From contig NZ_SUHQ01000001.1 of assembly GCF_004962245.1 (NCBI RefSeq), positions 68,549 through 132,548 of the forward strand: 64,000 nucleotides of DNA, given 5' to 3'. Under the pieces are notes generated by a model. The model was given only the letters and a program-made list of their open reading frames with translations, was not told the origin of the DNA and ran no database searches. Origin of the DNA: Mesorhizobium sp. (GTDB lineage Bacteria; Pseudomonadota; Alphaproteobacteria; Rhizobiales; Rhizobiaceae). Each line of letters begins with the position of its first letter. Position 1 is the stretch's first letter. The translations under genes were made by a program, and so were the position numbers. Positions 17,128 through 25,955 of the stretch are shown one piece after another.

Positions 17128-18048
17128 ATGATGCCGCATCCCGATCTCAATCTGCTTGTCACCCTCGATGTGCTGCTGACGGAAGGCAGCGTTGCGCGCG
17201 CCGCCAGGCGGCTGCGGCTGAGCCCATCGGCGACGAGCCGGGCGCTGGCGCGACTGCGTGAGGTGATGGGCGACCCGCTGTTGGTCAGGGCGGGACGCGG
17301 CCTCGTTGCCACACCCCGGGCGCTCGAGCTCCGAGAGCGCGTCGGTCAGCTTGTGCAGGACGCTGAAGCCGTTCTGCGTCCTGTCGAGACGCTCGACCTG
17401 AAACGGCTTGTACGAACCTTCACGCTCAGAAACAGGGAAGGCTTTGTTGAGAATTTCGGACCGGATCTCATCGCGCGCATCGGCGAACAGGCACCGGGCG
17501 TAAGGCTGCGTTTTGTGCTGAAGCCGGACAAGGACAGCACGCCGCTGCGCGACGGCAGCGTAGACCTTGAAACGGGCGTCGTCGGAAAGGCCACGGGACC
17601 AGAGGTGCGCGCGCAAGCCCTGTTCCGTGATCGTTTCGTCGGTGTCGTGCGGATGGGGCATCCATTATGCGAGGCCGCGATCACCCCTGCCCGCTATGCG
17701 GCTGGCCGGCACATCCTCATCTCCCGTCGCGGGCTCGACAGAGGATCGATCGACGATGCCCTTGAGCCTCTAGGGCTGACACGGGAGATCGTGACGGTGG
17801 TCGGCGGCTTTTCGGAAGCTCTGGCTCTGGCCCGCGCCTCGGACCTGATCGCCAGCGTTCCCGAACGCTATACGGGAAATCTGCGCGATGGACTGTTCTG
17901 TTTCCCTCTGCCGGTTCTCTTGCCGGAAATCACGATTTCACTTTTGTGGCACCCGCGGCTGGATGCCGATCCGGCGCACCGCTGGCTGCGGGGGTGCATT
18001 CGAGACGTTTGCACGGAGCATTCACATCGAAGCGTCGCTCCAGTCTGA
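17128..18048 (+). CDS. LysR family transcriptional regulator
   Basis: 306 aa, starting at ATG 17128 or 17131. N-terminal winged HTH: LNLLVTLDVLLTEGSVARAARRLRLSPSATSRALARLRE, a canonical LysR helix-turn-helix. The rest is a type 2 periplasmic-binding-fold effector domain (about residues 90-295) with the two-lobed pattern. It likely senses a small molecule and controls the divergent MFS exporter and itself. The subfamily resembles NodD/LinR-like regulators by its short MxxxDLNLLVTLDVLL start, but the inducer cannot be predicted. Confidence 0.92.
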   Translation: MMPHPDLNLLVTLDVLLTEGSVARAARRLRLSPSATSRALARLREVMGDPLLVRAGRGLVATPRALELRERVGQLVQDAEAVLRPVETLDLKRLVRTFTLRNREGFVENFGPDLIARIGEQAPGVRLRFVLKPDKDSTPLRDGSVDLETGVVGKATGPEVRAQALFRDRFVGVVRMGHPLCEAAITPARYAAGRHILISRRGLDRGSIDDALEPLGLTREIVTVVGGFSEALALARASDLIASVPERYTGNLRDGLFCFPLPVLLPEITISLLWHPRLDADPAHRWLRGCIRDVCTEHSHRSVAPV

Positions 18049-18101
18049 ACGACTGAACATCGCGCCATGACATATCGACCAGCCGTCAGCGCCTCCTCAA
18101 A

Positions 18102-18116
18102 TTGAAACAATTTCAA
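18102..18116. promoter_or_regulatory. Second candidate operator dyad
   Basis: TTGAAA-CAA-TTTCAA, symmetric arms sharing TTGAA/TTCAA with the perfect operator at 18235. About 130 bases further upstream; it could allow looping by a multimeric repressor. Confidence 0.35.
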
Positions 18117-18234
18117 AAAGAAACGACATGAAGGATGAGATTCCACAAAAACGGAATAAATCCAGAAAATGATAGGAAAATCCGCAACAATTGGAACTAA
18201 ATTCTATTGAGGGGCGGTGATTAGGTTGCTAGCG

Positions 18235-18248
18235 TTGAAGCGCTTCAA
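18235..18248. promoter_or_regulatory. LacI-type operator upstream of the HTH-PfkB gene
   Basis: Perfect 14-base palindrome TTGAAGCGCTTCAA with central CG, the classical half-site form of LacI/GalR operators, 14 bases before the GTG start of a gene whose product carries a LacI-type HTH. Autoregulation is the obvious inference. Confidence 0.6.
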
Positions 18249-18262
18249 TTGGGTCGGACACC

Positions 18263-19528
18263 GTGCAGCGCAAGCGCCCCACCATTGCCGATGTCGCACA
18301 TGCCGCCGGTGTTTCCATCGGCACGGTGTCGAACTTCATCAACGACACAGCGGTCGTCAAGGACACCACGCGCGAACGCATCCAAAAAGCCATTTCCGAT
18401 CTGATGTACCGGCCAAGTGCCTTTGCGCGCTCGTTGCCGGGTCATGCTCCGCGCCGGCCGAAGGAAATCGAGGGATTGCCTCGGCTGCTGGTTGTAGGCC
18501 GTGTGAGCGTCGATTTTCTCTGCCGTGTCGATGTCCTGCCGCACCGCGACGATCGCATCACGGCCAGGCACATTGAAAAGGCCCTGGGCGGCCCCGCCGC
18601 CAATCTCGCCGTTGCTGCCGCTGGCATCGGCGCGCCCTTTGCCCTTGACGTCGAACTGGCGACGGCCGTTGGAGACGATCCCGAAAGCGACTGGGCGCTG
18701 GCCGAGCTTTCAAAGCTCGGCGTCCACGCTTTGCCGATCCGGCGCACATTCAACAACCGCCTCTCACAGGCAATTGTCATCATCGAACTCAACGGCAGCC
18801 GGACGATCATCAGCGAACCGTTCGAACTCAGCGAAGTCGATCTGACCGCCAATATGGATGTTCAGGCCGAGGTCCGCCCGGCCTGCCTTCACATCGAGGG
18901 TTTCCACTATGAAAGCATGATCGGTTCCATCGATCGCTTTCATCAGGCGGGTTGGAAAGTAAGCCTGCATTCGGCCGGCTTGCCCCGGAGTTCGAGAACG
19001 CCCGATGCCTTTGTAGACATGGTCAAACGGGTCGATCTGACCTTCATCAACGACGTCATGCTGCGCGAGATTTTCGACCTCCGTACGCCGTTGGCGACAA
19101 TGATCCAGCAGATCCGCGACACGCTCGTCCGGGTCAAGCAACGCGGCACGGTCGTGCTGACGCTTGGCGAATTCGGCGCCGTTGTTTTTCCCAAAACCGG
19201 CGGACCGCAGATCGAGGTCCCGGCACTTCCCGTCGACAGGGTCGACGCCACAGGCGCCGGCGACAGTTTCGCCGGCATCTTTCTCGGCCTGTGGCTGCAC
19301 GGGGCCTCCCTGGAAGAGGCCGCGCGTTACGCTGCCATCGGCGGCAGCCTGACAACCACCGCCGAAGGCGCGCAGGGGCACATTGCAAATTTCGAGGAAC
19401 TGAAAGCGGCGCTCACGCCGAACAGGACCATGCCGGCCGACGAGGCCATCGACCACGCCTCAGCCGGCAAGAACAGCGAACGGATCAGCGCAAAACACAG
19501 GCGGCGCGGACAGGAGATCGTACAATGA
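18263..19528 (+). CDS. LacI-type HTH fused to PfkB-family carbohydrate kinase
   Basis: 421 aa from GTG 18263. Residues 1-55 are a LacI-type DNA-binding domain (PTIADVAHAAGVSIGTVSNF, followed by RERIQKAISDL and the hinge-like YRPSAFARSL). From about residue 72 the protein is a PfkB/ribokinase-fold sugar kinase: LLVVGRVSVDFLCRVDVLP, ALGGPAANLAVAAAGIGA (substrate-binding Gly-Gly), and DATGAGDSFAGIFLG with the catalytic Asp near 335. The usual LacI sugar-binding domain is absent, so the kinase domain appears to have replaced it. It may be a bifunctional kinase-repressor sensing its own substrate or product. First gene of a transporter operon. Confidence 0.88.
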   Translation: MQRKRPTIADVAHAAGVSIGTVSNFINDTAVVKDTTRERIQKAISDLMYRPSAFARSLPGHAPRRPKEIEGLPRLLVVGRVSVDFLCRVDVLPHRDDRITARHIEKALGGPAANLAVAAAGIGAPFALDVELATAVGDDPESDWALAELSKLGVHALPIRRTFNNRLSQAIVIIELNGSRTIISEPFELSEVDLTANMDVQAEVRPACLHIEGFHYESMIGSIDRFHQAGWKVSLHSAGLPRSSRTPDAFVDMVKRVDLTFINDVMLREIFDLRTPLATMIQQIRDTLVRVKQRGTVVLTLGEFGAVVFPKTGGPQIEVPALPVDRVDATGAGDSFAGIFLGLWLHGASLEEAARYAAIGGSLTTTAEGAQGHIANFEELKAALTPNRTMPADEAIDHASAGKNSERISAKHRRRGQEIVQ

Positions 19529-20301
19529 GCAAGACAAAAGTCCTTCTGGTTGGAGAAAGCTGGGTCAGCGCGGCAACGCACTACAAGGGCTTCGATCAAT
19601 TCGGCAGCGTGACGTTCCATCTGGGCGCCGAGCCCCTGGTCAAGGCGCTGAGGGACAGCGAATTCGAGCTTGACTACATGCCCGCCCATGAAGCGGTGGA
19701 AAAGCTGCCCTTCACCATCGAAGGCCTCTCCCAATACGACGCGATCATTCTCTCCGACATCGGCGCCAACTCGTTGTTGCTGCATCCCGACGTCTGGCTG
19801 CACGGCAAGACGGTGCCGAACCGGCTGAAACTGTTGCGGGACTGGACCAATGCCGGCGGCGGCCTGGTGATGGTTGGAGGCTATTTCAGTTTCCAGGGCA
19901 TTGACGGCAAGGCCCGCTGGCACCGCACGGCGGTGGAAGACGCGCTGCCCGTGACCTGCCTTCCAAACGACGACCGCCTCGAGATACCGGAAGGATTTCG
20001 CCCTTCGATCACAGGCTCGAAGGATCACCCGATCCTTGCCGGCATCGAGGGGGATTGGCCTCTCCTTCTCGGCGCCAACGAGGTCGTCGCAAAGGATCGC
20101 GACGACGTCGAAGTGCTGGCTTCATTGCCGCAGGATCAGGGTGGACATCCTCTGCTCGTGGTCGGGCGCCATGGCAAGGGGCGCACGGTGGCCTGGACCT
20201 CCGACATCGGCCCGCATTGGCTGCCGAACAGTTTTGTCGAATGGCCCGGCTATGCGCGCCTTTGGAAGAACGTGCTGAGCTGGGTGAGCAAGGCAGTCTA
20301 G
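19525..20301 (+). CDS. Glutamine amidotransferase-like protein (PF07090/GATase1-like)
   Basis: 258 aa from ATG 19525, overlapping the upstream stop by ATGA. Recognisable segments: KVLLVGESWVSAATHYKGFD, YDAIILSDIGANSLLLHPD, WTNAGGGLVMVGGYFSFQGI and GRTVAWTSDIGPHWLP. This is the cytosolic class I GATase-like family often encoded next to ribose-type ABC importers. The usual GATase nucleophile Cys is not evident at the elbow, where GGYFSF is found, so glutaminase activity is doubtful. Role unknown; the context suggests modification or sensing of the imported sugar. Confidence 0.82.
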   Translation: MSKTKVLLVGESWVSAATHYKGFDQFGSVTFHLGAEPLVKALRDSEFELDYMPAHEAVEKLPFTIEGLSQYDAIILSDIGANSLLLHPDVWLHGKTVPNRLKLLRDWTNAGGGLVMVGGYFSFQGIDGKARWHRTAVEDALPVTCLPNDDRLEIPEGFRPSITGSKDHPILAGIEGDWPLLLGANEVVAKDRDDVEVLASLPQDQGGHPLLVVGRHGKGRTVAWTSDIGPHWLPNSFVEWPGYARLWKNVLSWVSKAV

Positions 20302-20325
20302 CAACCAACCCTCGGAATTGTCGCC

Positions 20326-21096
20326 ATGACCGCTGCTTTTCTCGTTGCCCGGGGGATAGCCAAGCGCTTCGGCGCGCTGACCGCGCTGTCCGACGTCGAC
20401 CTGGAAATCCGCCCCGGGGAAGTGCTGGCCCTCCTCGGTGACAATGGCGCGGGCAAGTCGACCTTCATCAAGATCCTGGCGGGCGCGCATCCGCCAAGCG
20501 ACGGCGAGCTGATCGTCGAGGGCATGCCGGTCGCATTCTCCTCGCCGAAAGATGCGGCATCGTCGGGGATCGCGACGATCTTCCAGGAGTTGGCGCTTTC
20601 TGAAAACCTGTCGATTTCGGAAAATGTCTTCCTTGGCCGCGAACTCAAGCGCTCGGTTCTCGGCGTTCCGTTTCTCCGCCGCGCGGAAATGCGGCGGCGC
20701 GTAGACAGCCTGCTCAAGGAGCTCGACGCGCATATTTCCGACCCGGAAGCGCCGGTCGGCAGCCTCTCGGGTGGTCAGCGCCAGGCTGTAGCCATCTGCC
20801 GCGCGCTCAATCTGAACGCCAAGCTGGTCATCATGGACGAGCCGACCGCAGCACTTGCCGTGGCCGAAACGCGGAAGGTTCTGGCTTTGACACGGCGTCT
20901 TGCGGAGCGTGGCTGCGCCGTGGTGCTCATCAGCCACAACATCTCCGAGGTCTTCGAGGTTGCCGACCGGATCGTCGTCTTCCGGCGCGGCCGAAAAGTG
21001 GCCGAACGGCTGCGTGCCGAAACCGATCCCGAAGAAATCGTTTCGTTCATAACAGGCGCTCATCCCGGCGTGCGGGCGCTCGAAAAAACAAATTAG
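20326..21096 (+). CDS. Sugar ABC transporter ATP-binding protein (single-domain, CUT2 type)
   Basis: 256 aa. Walker A GDNGAGKST, Q-loop IFQELALSENLSI, signature LSGGQRQ, Walker B KLVIMDEPTAAL and the His switch VVLISHN are all intact. CUT2 ATPases such as RbsA/XylG usually have two fused nucleotide-binding domains of about 500 aa. This one has a single domain, as in FrcA. It energises the two permeases downstream. It follows the amidotransferase-like gene by 24 bases with no sign of a separate promoter. Confidence 0.94.
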   Translation: MTAAFLVARGIAKRFGALTALSDVDLEIRPGEVLALLGDNGAGKSTFIKILAGAHPPSDGELIVEGMPVAFSSPKDAASSGIATIFQELALSENLSISENVFLGRELKRSVLGVPFLRRAEMRRRVDSLLKELDAHISDPEAPVGSLSGGQRQAVAICRALNLNAKLVIMDEPTAALAVAETRKVLALTRRLAERGCAVVLISHNISEVFEVADRIVVFRRGRKVAERLRAETDPEEIVSFITGAHPGVRALEKTN

Positions 21097-21129
21097 AAAC
21101 GCGCGCCAAATTCCAGAGAGGTTCAAATC

Positions 21130-22116
21130 ATGCTTAAGCACATCAGGAAAGCTCTTGCAGTCTCGGCGCTGTCTTTCGCCGTTTCAAGCGCCGCCTTTGC
21201 GCAGGACAAGCCGAAAGTTGCCTTCGTGCCGCAATTGATCGGCATTCCCTATTTCAACGCCATGGAAGCCGGCGGCAATCGCGCCGCGAAGGAACTCGGA
21301 GTCGACTTCATCTACAGCGGCCCCGTCGACACCAATCCGGTCGACCAGTTGCAGATCGTCCAGAACCTTATCGATCAGGGCGTCAACGCGATCTCGGTCA
21401 GCGTTCTCGACGCCTCCAGCATCGCCCCCGTCGTCGCGGCCGCCGAAGCCAAGAATATCAAGCTGTTCACCAGCGACAGCGATGCGCCCGACAGTGGCCG
21501 TGCAGTCTACGTTGCCCAGGCTACGGATGAGGGCCTGGGCGCCACCATCATCGACGAACTGGTCAAGCGCGTAGGCGAAGAAGCCAAGATCGGCATCGTT
21601 TCCGGTGAAGCGACGGCGTCCAATCTGAACGCCTGGATCGGCTTCATGCAGAAGCAGGCATCGGCGAAATACCCGAAGCTGCAGCTTCTGGAGCCGCAGT
21701 ATGCCGGCGGCACGGCAGAGCGCGCCGCCCAGATTTCCGGCGACCTGATGGCCGCCAATCCGGACATCAAGGCCATCATCGCGGTTGCGTCCACAACATG
21801 CCCGGGCGTCGCGCAAGCCATCGAAACCGCCGGCAAGATCGGGGCCGTGATCGGTGCAGGCTATTGCAGCCCGAACACCGCGCGCTCCTACCTCAAGAGC
21901 GGCGCCTTTGGTTTCACCGTTCTGTGGGACCCGGCACAGCTCGGTTACCTCACGGTCTGGGCTGGAAAGCAGTTGATCGACGGAAAAGCATTCGAAGCGG
22001 AGAACAAGGTTCCGGGATTCGACAACCCCGTCACCTATGACGCCACCAAAGGCATTCTGCTGCTCGGCCCGCCGGCTGTGTTTACGGCCGAGAACGTCGA
22101 CAAGTTTGATTTCTGA
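21130..22116 (+). CDS. Periplasmic sugar-binding protein of CUT2 ABC importer
   Basis: 328 aa with a Sec signal peptide (MLKHIRKALAVSALSFAVSS, cleavage near AFA-QDK). The mature protein starts KVAFVPQLIGIPYFNAMEAG, typical of the type I periplasmic-binding fold of the rhamnose/autoinducer-2 binding group. Internal FTSDSDAPDSGR and GVAQAIETAGKIGAVIGAGY match that group. It presents the ligand to the membrane components encoded next. The exact sugar cannot be read; AI-2, rhamnose, or sugar alcohol are all seen in the family. Confidence 0.92.
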   Translation: MLKHIRKALAVSALSFAVSSAAFAQDKPKVAFVPQLIGIPYFNAMEAGGNRAAKELGVDFIYSGPVDTNPVDQLQIVQNLIDQGVNAISVSVLDASSIAPVVAAAEAKNIKLFTSDSDAPDSGRAVYVAQATDEGLGATIIDELVKRVGEEAKIGIVSGEATASNLNAWIGFMQKQASAKYPKLQLLEPQYAGGTAERAAQISGDLMAANPDIKAIIAVASTTCPGVAQAIETAGKIGAVIGAGYCSPNTARSYLKSGAFGFTVLWDPAQLGYLTVWAGKQLIDGKAFEAENKVPGFDNPVTYDATKGILLLGPPAVFTAENVDKFDF

Positions 22117-22129
22117 GCCGCGGCAAACG

Positions 22130-23107
22130 ATGCGACAGTTCAGAGACGGTGTTTTCTCGATGACCGGGCGGGAGTGGTCCTTGCTCGCCGCCTGCGTGCT
22201 GGCAATCATCGTCTTTTCTGTCGCATCGCCCTACTACGCCACGTCAGGCAATGCCGGAACGGTCTTGCGCAACAGCATCGAGTTGCTCCTGATCGGCCTG
22301 GGAATGATGTTGCTCCTGGCCATGGGCGGCATCGATGTATCCGTCGGGGTCGTCATGGGCCTGGCGGCGATCGGGGTTGGCCGGGCGCTCGGAGCCGGTG
22401 TCGACCCGGTGCTCACAGCGTTTGTCGGCCCGCTCACGGGCGCGCTGCTAGGCCTTGTGGCAGCCACCGTCATCGTGCTTGGCCGAGTGCCGGCCATTGT
22501 CGGGACGCTTGGTCTCCTCGGTGTCTACCGGACGGCGATCTTCGTCCTGCTTGGCGGCCAATGGCTTTCCGGCCTACCGACCGGGCTGACGGTTCTGCTT
22601 GGAACGACCATTCTTGGCCTGCCGATCGCCGCCTATGTGATCGCCCTCGCCTATCTGGCCGTCTGGGTCGCCCTGCGGCGAACGCCCTTTGGCTTGCATC
22701 TGCTTGCCATCGGCAACTCGGAAGAAAAGGCCCGGTTGTCCGGCATCCCCGTCGTCAAGGTCAGATTTGCGACCTTCATCATCAGCGGCGCCCTCACCGG
22801 TCTCGCCGCCACCTTTTATGTCGCCAACTATCGCAACGTCGAGATGACCGTCGGCAGCACATTGGCGCTTGATGCGATCGCGGCCGTGGTTCTCGGCGGA
22901 ACCAGCATACTGGGAGGAAAATGCAGCCTTGTCGGCACCGTCCTTGGCGTCCTGCTCCTCAGGATCCTCCAGAACGGTCTACTGCTGGTGGGGGTTCCTT
23001 CCCTGTGGCAACCGGTAGTGACCGGAGGACTGCTGATCGGCGTGCTCAGTTTCGAGGTTCTTTCCAACCGTCTGTCCCTCTTGCAGTTTCGGTGGGCCGG
23101 CAAATGA
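22130..23107 (+). CDS. CUT2 ABC transporter permease 1
   Basis: 325 aa from ATG 22130 (MRQFRDGVFSMTGREW). Highly hydrophobic with about 8-10 membrane segments. Contains the family signature AMGGIDVSVGVVMGLAAIG near the start and AVVLGGTSILGGKCSLVGTV near the end, as in RbsC/LsrC/RhaP permeases. Half of a heteromeric channel with the following gene, whose ATG overlaps this stop as ATGA. Confidence 0.93.
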   Translation: MRQFRDGVFSMTGREWSLLAACVLAIIVFSVASPYYATSGNAGTVLRNSIELLLIGLGMMLLLAMGGIDVSVGVVMGLAAIGVGRALGAGVDPVLTAFVGPLTGALLGLVAATVIVLGRVPAIVGTLGLLGVYRTAIFVLLGGQWLSGLPTGLTVLLGTTILGLPIAAYVIALAYLAVWVALRRTPFGLHLLAIGNSEEKARLSGIPVVKVRFATFIISGALTGLAATFYVANYRNVEMTVGSTLALDAIAAVVLGGTSILGGKCSLVGTVLGVLLLRILQNGLLLVGVPSLWQPVVTGGLLIGVLSFEVLSNRLSLLQFRWAGK

Positions 23108-24060
23108 ACCGTATCCGCAATCTACAGGGTTCGACGCTTGTCCTCACCCTGCTGGCGCTGTTGTGGGTCGTTGTGGTCTTTGTCTTGCTGGTCTTGAAGC
23201 CGTCCGTATTCAGTCTGGCAACGGTTACGACGATCCTCCAGTTTTCAACGATACTGGCGCTCGTCTCCCTGGGACAGGCTATCGTCGTCATGGCAGGCGG
23301 AGCCGGCATCGATCTCTCCGTCGGCGGTATTGTTTCGCTTTCGGCCATATTCGGCATGCTCGCTCTCAAGGCGGGCCTGCCGTCGTTTCTCTTGCCGGCA
23401 ACGTGTGTTTTCGCCGGGGCCGTTCTGGGTGCTTTCAACGGCATCCTCGTCACAAGACTTTCCATCCTTCCGCTGATCGCAACGCTCGGCACGTTCTTCA
23501 TCTACTCGGGCCTTGCGCTGGCCCTGACCGGAGGGGCGGCACAATCGGGCGTGCCGGGCTGGCTGCTGATCTGGGGGCGCAGCGTTTTCTCGAGCATTCC
23601 GGCTCCCTTCCTCACGATCGCAATTCCTGTCTTTGCAATCGCGGGAATCGTTCTGATGTGGACGGCCTGGGGCCGCTGGATCTACGCGATCGGGTTCAAT
23701 GAGCGGTCGGCGCATCTGGTCGGCATTCCGGTCGATCGTGCACGGCTCATCCTGTACGGCTTGAGCGGCGCACTTTCCGGTGCCGCGGCATTGATCTCGC
23801 TGGCATGGCTCGGAAGCGGCCGGCCCAATATCGGGCAAAATCTCGAACTGGAATCGCTGACCGCCGCAATGCTCGGCGGCATTGCGATCTCGGGCGGTCG
23901 CGGCGGCGTAGGCGGCGTCTTTGCGGCCGTCATCCTGCTGGTGACGCTCAAGACCGGACTTTTGCAGCTAAACGTCAACACGGTCTGGCAGCTGGGTATC
24001 GTCGGCGCTCTTCTGGTGTTCGTGCTTCTCGCCGATCGACTTTCCCAACGTTGGAGATAA
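23104..24060 (+). CDS. CUT2 ABC transporter permease 2
   Basis: 318 aa from ATG 23104, translationally coupled to permease 1. Membrane protein with the CUT2 pattern AGGAGIDLSVGGIVSLSAIFG and AMLGGIAISGGRGGVGGVFAAVILL. Two different permeases plus one single-domain ATPase imply an ABC transporter with a heterodimeric membrane part and a homodimeric ATPase, as in the LsrCD/RhaPQ arrangement. It ends 3 bases before the M20 hydrolase start. Confidence 0.93.
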   Translation: MNRIRNLQGSTLVLTLLALLWVVVVFVLLVLKPSVFSLATVTTILQFSTILALVSLGQAIVVMAGGAGIDLSVGGIVSLSAIFGMLALKAGLPSFLLPATCVFAGAVLGAFNGILVTRLSILPLIATLGTFFIYSGLALALTGGAAQSGVPGWLLIWGRSVFSSIPAPFLTIAIPVFAIAGIVLMWTAWGRWIYAIGFNERSAHLVGIPVDRARLILYGLSGALSGAAALISLAWLGSGRPNIGQNLELESLTAAMLGGIAISGGRGGVGGVFAAVILLVTLKTGLLQLNVNTVWQLGIVGALLVFVLLADRLSQRWR

Positions 24061-24063
24061 TTC

Positions 24064-25380
24064 ATGCCGTCTTTCGAGGACATCATTGCCGAGCGCGTGG
24101 AGGCGCAGGCCGAACGCATCGTCGAGACACTCAGCGACCTCGTGGCATTCCCGTCCATCGTCAAGTCGAATCCGAAAGAAGCCGGCCCCGGCGAAAGAGA
24201 CTGCCAGCTGTATTTGCAGAAAAGACTGGAAAGGCTGGGCTTCACAACGGATCTCTGGGATCCTGACGGCCCGGCACTTTACGAAAAGTACAAAGGCCGG
24301 CCCGGCGCCAACAAGGGCCGGACGTTCGACGGCAGGCCAAATCTCGGCGGCGTCCTGAAAGGCAAGGGCGGCGGCCGGTCGATCATGCTCACCGGTCACA
24401 TCGATGTCGTGCCGCCGGGAGCGCCGGAGCACTGGACGACCGATCCGTTCCAACCTGTTTTGAAAGACGGCTTTCTGCATGGCCGTGGAACCGTCGACAT
24501 GAAAGGGGGCGTTGCCTGCATGCTGATGGCCGTGGAAATCCTGAAAGAGCTTCAAACGCCCCTTTCGGGCGACATCGTCTTTACGACGGTGGTTGACGAA
24601 GAGATCGGCGGCATGGGGTCGCTTGCGATGGTCGACCGCGGCTTTCGCGCGGACGCCGGCATCATGACGGAGCCGACAGCCAACCGGATCGCGCCCCTGT
24701 GCCACGGCATCCTATGGGGACGGATCGTCATCGACGGCATCGGCGGCCATGCCGAGCTGACCCCGAATGCCTGGTATTCGACCGGTCCGGTCGATGCCGT
24801 GCAACTGTGCAGGCAGATGCTCGACGGCATCGACATATTGAACCGCCGCTGGATGTTCGACCCGAGGAAGAACCATCCTCTGATGGATCTGCCGAACCAG
24901 ATCATCGTGACCCAGCTGAACGCCGGCGAGCACCCCTCCTCTATGGCCGGCAGGGCCGAGATCATCATCGATGCACAATACCTGCCGAGTGAAAAAGACG
25001 AGTTCGGCCTCGGCGGCAATGTCAAACGCGAGATCGAGGAACATGTCCTCAACATTTGCCAGGCCGACCCCTATCTGCGCGAACATCCCGCCCGCGTCGA
25101 ATGGATCCTCGATGCCGACTGCGCGGAAATCCCGGCCGACAATCCGTTCGTTGCCGTGTTCCAGGGCGCGGTCGAGAAAGCAAATCTGTCGCCGGCACTG
25201 TCAGGGTTCGGGGCGCACAGCGACATCGGCTTGCCGACGGGCCTGGGAAACACCCCGACCGTCAATTTCGGCCCGGGAGATCCGGCTCAAGCCCATCAAC
25301 CCAACGAGCGCGTGTCGGTCCGCGATCTCGTCGATTGCACAAAGGCGATTGCACTGGCGATTGAGCACTGGTGCCGGTGA
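24064..25380 (+). CDS. M20 family metallo-amidohydrolase (ArgE/DapE/ACY1-like)
   Basis: 438 aa from ATG 24064, with GGAG six bases upstream. Di-zinc ligands and catalytic residues of M20 are visible: His112 and Asp114 in GHIDVVPPG, Asp145 in GRGTVDMKGG, Glu179-Glu180 in DEEIGG, and a distal His in SGFGAHSDIGLPT. A dimerisation lid domain lies between about 205 and 330. The family hydrolyses N-acyl amino acids or small peptides. Placed as the last gene of a sugar-type importer operon, it may deacylate the imported compound, hinting that the substrate has an amide. Confidence 0.93.
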   Translation: MPSFEDIIAERVEAQAERIVETLSDLVAFPSIVKSNPKEAGPGERDCQLYLQKRLERLGFTTDLWDPDGPALYEKYKGRPGANKGRTFDGRPNLGGVLKGKGGGRSIMLTGHIDVVPPGAPEHWTTDPFQPVLKDGFLHGRGTVDMKGGVACMLMAVEILKELQTPLSGDIVFTTVVDEEIGGMGSLAMVDRGFRADAGIMTEPTANRIAPLCHGILWGRIVIDGIGGHAELTPNAWYSTGPVDAVQLCRQMLDGIDILNRRWMFDPRKNHPLMDLPNQIIVTQLNAGEHPSSMAGRAEIIIDAQYLPSEKDEFGLGGNVKREIEEHVLNICQADPYLREHPARVEWILDADCAEIPADNPFVAVFQGAVEKANLSPALSGFGAHSDIGLPTGLGNTPTVNFGPGDPAQAHQPNERVSVRDLVDCTKAIALAIEHWCR

Positions 25381-25430
25381 AAGCGATGGACGCCGACCTG
25401 CCGTCGCGTCTTAAGCCGCTGCTGGCTTGA

Positions 25431-25955
25431 TCAAGGCAATTCGGTATTGCAGGCGCCGGCGATCTGGCCGACCGCCTCGCTGAACCCGGCGAGGTCGAAA
25501 TCGGCCTCGCCTCGCCCAGACAGCAGCCCGAACCGCCAGGACAGCTGGAGTCGGTCTGCGGAAACCAGTCGCCTGATGCCGTCGGCACCCTCCCGAACCA
25601 GCGTCCTGCCTCGCGGGCCGACCGACCAGTTCTCGTTGACTCTGCTGGCCTTGTCGACAGTCACCGACACGGTGATGGTCCGACTGGCGGAGACGGCATC
25701 GTTCAACTGCAGCCATTCGCTCCAGCGCGGTTCACCATTCGGGCGGCAGGCAATGGTCAGGACCGGGCTGTAGCTCAAGGCGCCGCCGCCGGTGATGAGC
25801 TTGTTGGTGGCATGGAGCGAGGCGGTGACCAGACCATCGCTGCCCGTGTCGAACCGCCAATTATCAGGAGCGCTATTGGCCTGGGCGATACCGCAGACCG
25901 ATGCAAGGAGGAACGCCGTGGTGACCACGCCTCCGGTACCGACGAATAGCTTCAA
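25431..25955 (-). CDS. Hypothetical secreted protein
   Basis: 174 aa if translation starts at TTG 25955, chosen because GGAGGG lies just upstream and the product then begins directly with a signal peptide (KLFVGTGGVVTTAFLLASV, cleavage near AQA-NSAP). A TTG at 26006 would add 17 unlikely residues. The mature part has a beta-rich composition with DNWRFDTGSDGLVTASLHAT and two Cys. This somewhat resembles small periplasmic VasI/IalB-type proteins, but I do not recognise a family with confidence. Convergent with the M20 gene. Confidence 0.6.
   Translation of the reverse strand: MKLFVGTGGVVTTAFLLASVCGIAQANSAPDNWRFDTGSDGLVTASLHATNKLITGGGALSYSPVLTIACRPNGEPRWSEWLQLNDAVSASRTITVSVTVDKASRVNENWSVGPRGRTLVREGADGIRRLVSADRLQLSWRFGLLSGRGEADFDLAGFSEAVGQIAGACNTELP

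Larger units (their letters stand above)
18049..18262 (+). promoter_or_regulatory. AT-rich promoter region of the sugar-importer operon
   Basis: 214 bases, noticeably more AT-rich than the surroundings around 18100-18220. It contains two LacI-style dyads listed separately (18102-18116 and 18235-18248). No -35/-10 pair can be placed securely. Confidence 0.45.
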
